10,466 bases of DNA. Source: Baffinella frigidus. Its lineage: Eukaryota > Cryptophyceae > Cryptomonadales > Baffinellaceae. The position numbers and the translations under genes are program-made. Shown here piece after piece: positions 6,804 to 10,466 of this stretch; position 1 is the stretch's first letter, and every line of letters begins with the position of its first letter. The stretch spans positions 864,160 through 874,625 of the forward strand of contig MU646364.1 of the NCBI GenBank assembly GCA_026770585.1. The letters are read 5' to 3'. The notes under the pieces are model-generated. The model was not told the origin of the DNA. It did no database searches and saw only the letters and a program-made list of their open reading frames with translations.

Positions 6804-6846
6804 GGTTTAGGATTCAGGGTTGAGGGGTTAGGGGTTGGGGTTTAGG
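6804..6846. repeat. Telomere-like tract overlapping the carrier stop codon
   Basis: GGTTTAGGATTCAGGGTTGA and GGGGTTAGGGGTTGGGG units run into TTTAGG. On the minus strand the carrier frame ends in ACC TAA, and ACCTAAACCCC is itself a telomere-like unit, so the stop codon lies within the tract. Confidence 0.75.
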
Positions 6847-6875
6847 TGAGCCCCACGTAGAAAGACGCGGCAGGT
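6842..6875 (-). CDS. Carrier terminal exon: C-terminal tail
   Basis: The acceptor CTCTTCAG is just upstream at 6876. Its first base completes Gly (GG from the previous exon plus A), then PAASFYVGLT and TAA at 6844-6842. Phase agreement with the preceding exon's GTATGT donor supports it. Confidence 0.7.
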
Positions 6876-8741
6876 CTGAAGAGGAGGGGTTCGCAGGGTT
6901 CGCGTGAGAGACGCGGGGGGTCGGAGTTTCCATCCAACCCACACCCGGTTGGGAGTCACCCTCCCAACCCAACTGGGGGGTCAAGCACACCACATAATGC
7001 GAGGGGGGGGGGGGCACCACATAAGGCAAGAAAGGGGGGGGGGCACATACCCGCGGCTGGCGCCGTAAGCAGTGAAGCGCACGGCATGCGAGAGGCCCAG
7101 CTGCAGCACGCGCGGCACCCACCCGTTGAAGAGTGGCACGATGCCCTCCTCTTTGTAGATGCGGATCACCGTGGACACCAGCGAGATGTCTATCTCCTTA
7201 TCCGCGCCCGCGTCCTCCTCCGTGTCCGTGTTCCCCCCGAACGCCCCCCCAGCGGCGAGAGCCGCGGCGACGTTGCCGTCCTTGACCGCAGACCCAAGCT
7301 GTCCCAACCGCGAGTTCTCGACGCGTTCGGCCGCCATCTCCGCAGCTGTCTGGATGCGCTTGACCGCGCTCGCGAGGATGCGTTTCGGCCCGAGCCGCAC
7401 CCCTTCCGCGTGCGCCTCCTCCTCCTCCCACTCGGAGCCCAGCAGGCCGTACTCGTGCGAGCGGGACCCTGCCCACTCGCTCTCCCACGTCCCCGCCTGT
7501 CCACCAAAGGTCTGGGGGTCAGGGTGGAACGTGTTGAAGAGAGATGAGGTGTCCGTGTGGGATGTGCCTGTCCGATGGGTTGAGATCGCCTGGGGTGGGC
7601 CCACCGCCTTGCTTGACGCACTCGAGAGTCTCCGGTTGGACAAGCCGTGTCTGCTGCCGAGCGCCGCCTCCGGCGTCTACACTCTCCCTTTCGGGGGAAC
7701 TGGCTGCCTTGATGTTCCATTTGCCGAGAGCTCATCCGAAAACTCCTCGCATGCAGGGCACATGGCGTACGGTATGTATGGGGCTACAGCTACTTGCTTC
7801 GGGCTCCTCGCATCGCGTCTCGAGGGCCCTGGCAGCGTGAGATACCGCACGCGCACCACCCTGCAACGCAGGAGTCTCGCGACACATGAGATGAATTGCC
7901 GGCAGTGCTTGCCAGAATGCCGGTGGCACCTTGGGTCACAAAAAAACTCATGGATACGAAACAACATTTGGTCTGAAAGTGTTTGGGAGGGAGGCAACCT
8001 CGTCGAGGCTGCGGTCCTCGGGAAGCTTGAGCGACTCGGGCGAGACGGTGAGCACACCCCCCTTCTTGGTTTCCTGGCCTTGCAGGATCATGATGCGGGT
8101 GGTGGCCACCTGCACACCAGCACACCACCCACCCGCCAGTCACGCCTGCCATACGAGTCGCGCCCACCTGTCAAAACATCATCACACCGATTATGGTGCG
8201 ATCGTGGCCACCTAGCATGCCACATCGTCCAGCCGCCGGTGAAGCCTGGCCTCGCTTGCTACGCTCATGACAATGATCATGTGTTTCGTGGCCAGCTAGC
8301 ATGGCGCAGCGCCTGGGCGCCAGTCACGCCTCTGCCCGCGGCCACCCCTCGCGTGCTCCACCCATCACACTCCATACACCCATTACAATCCCTACACCCT
8401 GAACGCTACAGGGGGTGAGGGTGATGGCGGCGGGGAGGAGAACCGAGATGGGGCACGTGACGAAGGCCGTGGTTGCCGAACACATGAACCCCCCCGTGAA
8501 CTGCGCCCAGGTGTCCCACTCACCCCCCGAGCCGACCACGTACGCCTGCCACGCCGCGCGGCAAGGGTCAGTACCGTCAGTACCCGTGCGCGTCAAGGGT
8601 CGCTACGCATCACCATCCACCTTGAGGCGACCTCTGCGGGGCACCATCGTCCAGCCCCCGCCACTCATTCCACTTCATCACATGTGCGCAGCACCTGCAA
8701 GGCTCAGAGAGAGCGAGAGAGATACATAGATACATAGATAC

Positions 8742-8792
<51 letters not shown>

Positions 8793-8835
8793 TAGATAGA
8801 TAGACAGAGAGAGAGAAAGAGAGAGCGAGCGCGCG

Positions 8836-8877
<42 letters not shown>

Positions 8878-8953
8878 GCGCGCGCGAAAGAGAGAGAAAG
8901 AGAGAGAAAGAGAGAGAGTGACAGACAGACAGAGAGAGACAGAGCAAGAGAAA

Positions 8954-8989
<36 letters not shown>

Positions 8990-9854
8990 AAGAGAGAGAG
9001 AGAGAGCAAGAGAGACAGAGAGCGCGCACGCGAGAGAGAGAGAGACCTGTAACGCAGAAAAGAGGGCGAAGTTCATGAGGACGAAGGGGACGTCAGCCAA
9101 GAGGAGGGGGAAGAACGCGCCCCACAGGGTCTTGCGCGTGGCACCCCATCCCCCGGCAGTCATCTTTTGCACTGACTCCGCGAGGTCCCGGTCCAGGCCT
9201 GCACGTGCACCATTCGCGTCACGTCCCCCCACACACCAGACGTCGCACGTGGCACGCCCCCCTCCCATTGCCAGTCATTTCACGCTCACGGGCAGAGTCA
9301 CGGGCAGATGCACTTGTGGGAGTCGAGTGGCTTGCTCAAGACACTCGGCAGCCAGCGCTTGACAACACTACCAGCGGGGGATATCCGGGGGCTGCAAGCG
9401 ACTGCGGCCAGAGGGCAAGGGGGGGGGGGCACCAGCACAAGCGCGGGGGGGACACGGTGTCAAGGGCAAGTCTGCACGTGCATGTGCGCGAGAGGGACAC
9501 GGCAGGACACCGCCCTGCCGTTGCCCGACGTGCAAACAAGCAAGTGCAACACGCAAGGGGCATGGAGCACGCGAGGAGGACACGAGATGTGCCTTCGCGA
9601 GGGCCGAGGTCGCGAGGACACGAGAGGACACCAGCAGGGCCACGCGAGGCCACGCGAGGCCAGAGCACGCGAGGGAGGCCACCAACGCGAGAACACCACC
9701 AGAGCCCCACAAAGGCATCCAGGACTCAACGTTTTCGGAACTCGCCTGTCTGGATGCGGGTCTTGAGGGTCTCGGCAGGGCCGCGGATGATCCAGTAGGC
9801 CGCGTCCGCAACAATCACCGCTGCGAAGAACTCCTGGATGTCCGAGACACCCTG

Positions 9855-9895
<41 letters not shown>

Positions 9896-9922
9896 GTCAG
9901 GAGGCGGGGGGCGGGGGTAGAT

Positions 9923-9965
<43 letters not shown>

Positions 9966-9972
9966 GAGGAAG

Positions 9973-10005
<33 letters not shown>

Positions 10006-10048
10006 AGCAGCATCTCGCAACACCATCTCGAGAGATAGAGGAAGAGAG

Positions 10049-10087
<39 letters not shown>

Positions 10088-10259
10088 GCGAGAGAGAAAG
10101 AACGAGCGATCCGTGCTAGACCCCTGCCATCTCGAGCGCCGTAACCCACTTGTTGCTATGTTGCAGGGCGTCCCGTCTCAAGGATTGCCGGTACAACTCA
10201 AGATATTTTAAAAGCACGAAAAGGCTCCAACGCCAATGCAAGTGTGAGATAGAATGTAT
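6842..10259 (-). CDS. Mitochondrial carrier family (SLC25-like) protein, multi-exon, 5' partial
   Basis: MCF proteins have three repeats of about 100 residues, each two helices joined by a matrix loop, and exchange metabolites across the mitochondrial or, in algae, sometimes plastid inner envelope. Seen: joining 10259-10122, 9851-9731, 9198-9047, 8545-8444, 8109-7999, 7676-7051 and 6875-6842 keeps phase at every GT-AG junction. Repeat 2 has the canonical signature PAETLKTRIQTG and then GAFFPLLLADVPFVLMNFAL. Repeat 3 has CPISVATTRIM, an insertion of about 175 residues, then KEEGIVPLFNGWVPRV and the helix GLSHAVRFTAYG, ending in TAA. Only the end of repeat 1 is in the window; its signature and the start lie to the right. 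The substrate is not deducible. The family is sure, and the first exon is the weakest part. Confidence 0.88.
6876..7050 (-). other. Carrier last intron with hairpin and G-run duplication
   Basis: This 175-base intron starts GTATGTGCCC on the minus strand. It contains a perfect 9-bp hairpin (GGTTGGGAG 6947-6955, CTCCCAACC 6961-6969) and two imperfect copies of an ACCACATAAKGCRAG unit, each followed by a run of G (about 6988-7014 and 7016-7043). In the transcript these runs are poly-C. Confidence 0.65.
7051..7676 (-). CDS. Carrier large exon: loop insertion, EG-box, last two-thirds of repeat 3
   Basis: The exon has 208 codons plus two bases and the donor GTATGT. The candidate acceptor GTGTAG at 7677-7682 includes the stop that closes the frame upstream, so the exon cannot extend further in this frame. 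Residues 1-160 are a hydrophilic Ser/Gly/acidic segment (WESEW, EEEEAHAEG) with an Ala-rich, probably helical part (KRILASAVKRIQTAAEMAAE). Residues 165-208 read LVSTVIRIYKEEGIVPLFNG, WVPRVLQLGLSH and AVRFTAYGASR, the matrix helix and sixth TM helix of an MCF protein. An MCF loop normally has about 25 residues where this has about 200. Confidence 0.8.
7677..7998 (-). other. Carrier intron (322 bases)
   Basis: It begins GTTGCC at 7998. No repeat or ORF with family resemblance is seen. An additional small exon is possible, but a direct join keeps phase 0. Confidence 0.5.
7999..8109 (-). CDS. Carrier exon: third signature and start of loop
   Basis: A good acceptor (CTGGTGTGCAG) precedes 8109 and the donor GTTGCC follows 7999. 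The 37 codons read VATTRIMILQGQ, then ETKKGGVLTVSPESLKLPED and RSLDE. Its VATTR completes the signature begun as CPIS in the previous exon. It ends in phase 0. The 3' boundary is less sure because other GT sites lie downstream in open frame. Confidence 0.75.
8110..8443 (-). other. Carrier intron (334 bases)
   Basis: It begins GTTCTC at 8443. It holds ACCC/TGTAGGG-like fragments at 8375-8412, distantly like the telomere-type repeats, and two related GTGGCCASCTAGCATG segments near 8202-8219 and 8288-8304. No gene is recognised. Confidence 0.5.
8444..8545 (-). CDS. Carrier exon: fifth TM helix and start of third signature
   Basis: Acceptor GCGTGGCAG precedes 8545 and donor GTTCTC follows 8444. 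The 34 codons read AYVVGSGGEW, then DTWAQFTGGFMCSATTAFVT and CPIS. The FTGGFMCSATTAFVTCP helix matches an odd-numbered MCF helix leading into Px[DE]xx[KR]x[KR]. It enters and leaves in phase 0. Confidence 0.8.
8707..9046. repeat. Long (GA)n / (GATA)n microsatellite in carrier intron
   Basis: About 340 bases of GAGAGA with interruptions, including GATACATA/GATAGATA units near 8720-8755 and CGCGCGC breaks. On the carrier's strand this is (CT)n and begins right at the donor (GTCTCTCTC at 9046) of the 501-base intron 9046-8546. Translations of it are Ser-Leu runs and not real proteins. Confidence 0.9.
9047..9198 (-). CDS. Carrier exon: repeat 2 matrix loop and fourth TM helix
   Basis: Acceptor CACGTGCAG precedes 9198 and donor GTCTCT follows 9047. 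Two bases complete Arg (C|GC), then 50 codons read LDRDLAESVQKMTAGGWGAT, then RKTLWGAFFPLLLADVPFVL and MNFALFSALQ. The G-W/F-x-P-x-L-x-x-D-V-P-F block is the classic second helix of an MCF repeat. Confidence 0.85.
9199..9730 (-). other. Carrier intron (532 bases) with CACGCGAGG-type repeats
   Basis: It begins GTTGAG at 9730. Seen on the plus strand are CCACGCGAGG repeated at 9641-9660, many GCGAGGACACGAG variants between 9560 and 9670, and a G run at 9420-9429. Open frames through it are repeat-driven, and no gene is recognised. Confidence 0.55.
9731..9851 (-). CDS. Carrier exon: third TM helix and canonical signature PAETLKTR
   Basis: Acceptor (CT)nCGGCAG precedes 9851 and donor GTTGAG follows 9731. 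The 40 codons plus C read GVSDIQEFFAAVIVADAAYW, then IIRGPAETLKTRIQTGEFRK. PAETLKTR fits Px[DE]xx[KR]x[KR] exactly, the matrix-gate salt-bridge motif of MCF carriers. The extra C joins GC of the next exon to form Arg, which confirms the junction. Confidence 0.88.
9857..10093. repeat. (GA)n microsatellite blocks in first visible carrier intron
   Basis: GA blocks occupy about 9857-9893, 9924-9964, 9982-10006 and 10041-10095, with short GC-rich interruptions. They fill most of the 270-base intron 10121-9852 and on the carrier strand form the pyrimidine tract running into the CGGCAG acceptor. Confidence 0.9.
10122..10259 (-). CDS. Probable carrier exon: end of repeat 1
   Basis: A pyrimidine-rich stretch ends in CCACCCAG just before 10259, and a donor GTCTAG follows 10122. 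The 46-codon frame ends LKYLELYRQSLRRDALQHSN and KWVTALEMAG, joining in phase 0 to the next exon's GVSDIQEFF. Upstream of the TTTTAAAA at 10206-10213, a different frame (RYILSHTCIGVGAFSCF) looks more like an MCF helix. The reading there is therefore uncertain: a one-base error or slip at the homopolymer would merge the two. Confidence 0.5.
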
Positions 10260-10349
10260 CTGGGTGGCGGGACCAAGTGGAGAGCAGTTGAGAGCATTAC
10301 GGAGACGGTGAGGCCAAGCAGGGGCGTGGGTGCGGTAGCAGTCGAGGCA

Positions 10350-10375
10350 CCCCCCCCCCTCGAGTGCCGCGCTCA

Positions 10376-10414
<39 letters not shown>

Positions 10415-10428
10415 ACTCAGCATCGTAA

Positions 10429-10465
<37 letters not shown>
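10350..10465. repeat. Poly-C runs at the right edge
   Basis: C runs lie at 10350-10359 (10 bases), 10378-10412 (35 bases) and 10431-10465 (35 bases). The two long runs flank an 18-base unit, TCACTCAGCATCGTAAGG. Nothing coding is seen. Runs this long are hard to sequence, so their length may not be exact. Confidence 0.85.
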
Positions 10466-10466
10466 A

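Larger units (their letters stand above)
6117..6841. other. Intergenic space between convergent genes
   Basis: This stretch holds the 3' flanks of both genes. It contains GCTCTCTCGC simple sequence (6121-6150), paired short repeats, a 118-bp foldback element (6433-6550), a duplicated 23-mer and a telomere-like tract next to the carrier stop. Short open frames at 6500-6800 on both strands resemble no family I know, and I do not call them genes. Confidence 0.6.

Noticed and set aside
6616-6810. Possible small gene on the plus strand (SLEDLEECRKVRICQHLPHH)
   Set aside because: Short, no recognised domain, overlaps a duplicated 23-mer and the carrier's likely 3' untranslated region. A minus-strand frame of similar length covers the same bases.
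7159-8418. Plus-strand open frame of 419 codons
   Set aside because: It lies antisense to three carrier exons and two introns, has Ser/Pro/Arg-rich low-complexity translation and no family resemblance. The minus strand in the same place carries clear MCF motifs with matching splice phases, so this is a GC-rich antisense shadow.
8610-9268. Minus-strand frames of Ser-Leu repeats (LSLSLS) resembling membrane proteins
   Set aside because: They are translations of the (CT)n microsatellite. Only the part 9198-9047 outside the repeat is real carrier coding sequence.

Overview
This window is nuclear DNA from a eukaryote. Nothing reads as a bacterial operon. Two recognisable membrane-transporter genes are each cut into many short exons with GT-AG introns. 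The exons are GC-rich, and the introns are full of degenerate TTTAGGG-type (plant/green-algal) telomere-like repeats, minisatellites and long (GA)n tracts. The plus-strand gene has plant-type ZIP motifs, the telomere-like unit is the 7-base type, and one gene has a TGTAA motif after its stop. Together these suggest a microalga, most likely of the green lineage. That placement is inference; dinoflagellate or other algal sources are not excluded.

Layout. (1) 1-187: degenerate CCCTAAA-type repeats forming the end of an intron. (2) 188-6116, plus strand: ZIP-family divalent-metal transporter, 5' end missing (TM1 lies off the window). Ten exons were rebuilt by matching reading phase across every junction: 188-278, 443-510, 1773-1922 (3' end uncertain), 2639-2711, 3145-3172 (28-nt microexon), 3709-3773, 4119-4255, 4691-4834, 5030-5051 (22-nt microexon, tentative) and 6067-6116. 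They encode TM2, TM3, a His-rich loop, TM4 with HS, TM5 with HQLFEG, TM6, TM7 and TM8, then a stop, for about 275 residues. (3) 6117-6841: intergenic space between convergent genes, with short repeats and a 118-bp foldback element. (4) 10259-6842, minus strand: mitochondrial carrier family (MCF/SLC25) protein, 5' end missing. Exons are 10259-10122, 9851-9731, 9198-9047, 8545-8444, 8109-7999, 7676-7051 and 6875-6842, again with matching phases. (5) The right edge ends in two 35-base poly-C runs.

The two genes converge tail to tail and are both transporters, but nothing shows a shared pathway. The most unusual points are: an insertion of roughly 175 residues in the third matrix loop of the carrier, with a non-canonical third signature (PISVATTR); telomere-like repeats in several introns and at the carrier stop codon; two microexons in the ZIP gene; two foldback elements; and (GA)n tracts abutting carrier splice sites. 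I found no CRISPR array, tRNA, rRNA, prokaryotic mobile element or clearly new multi-gene system.
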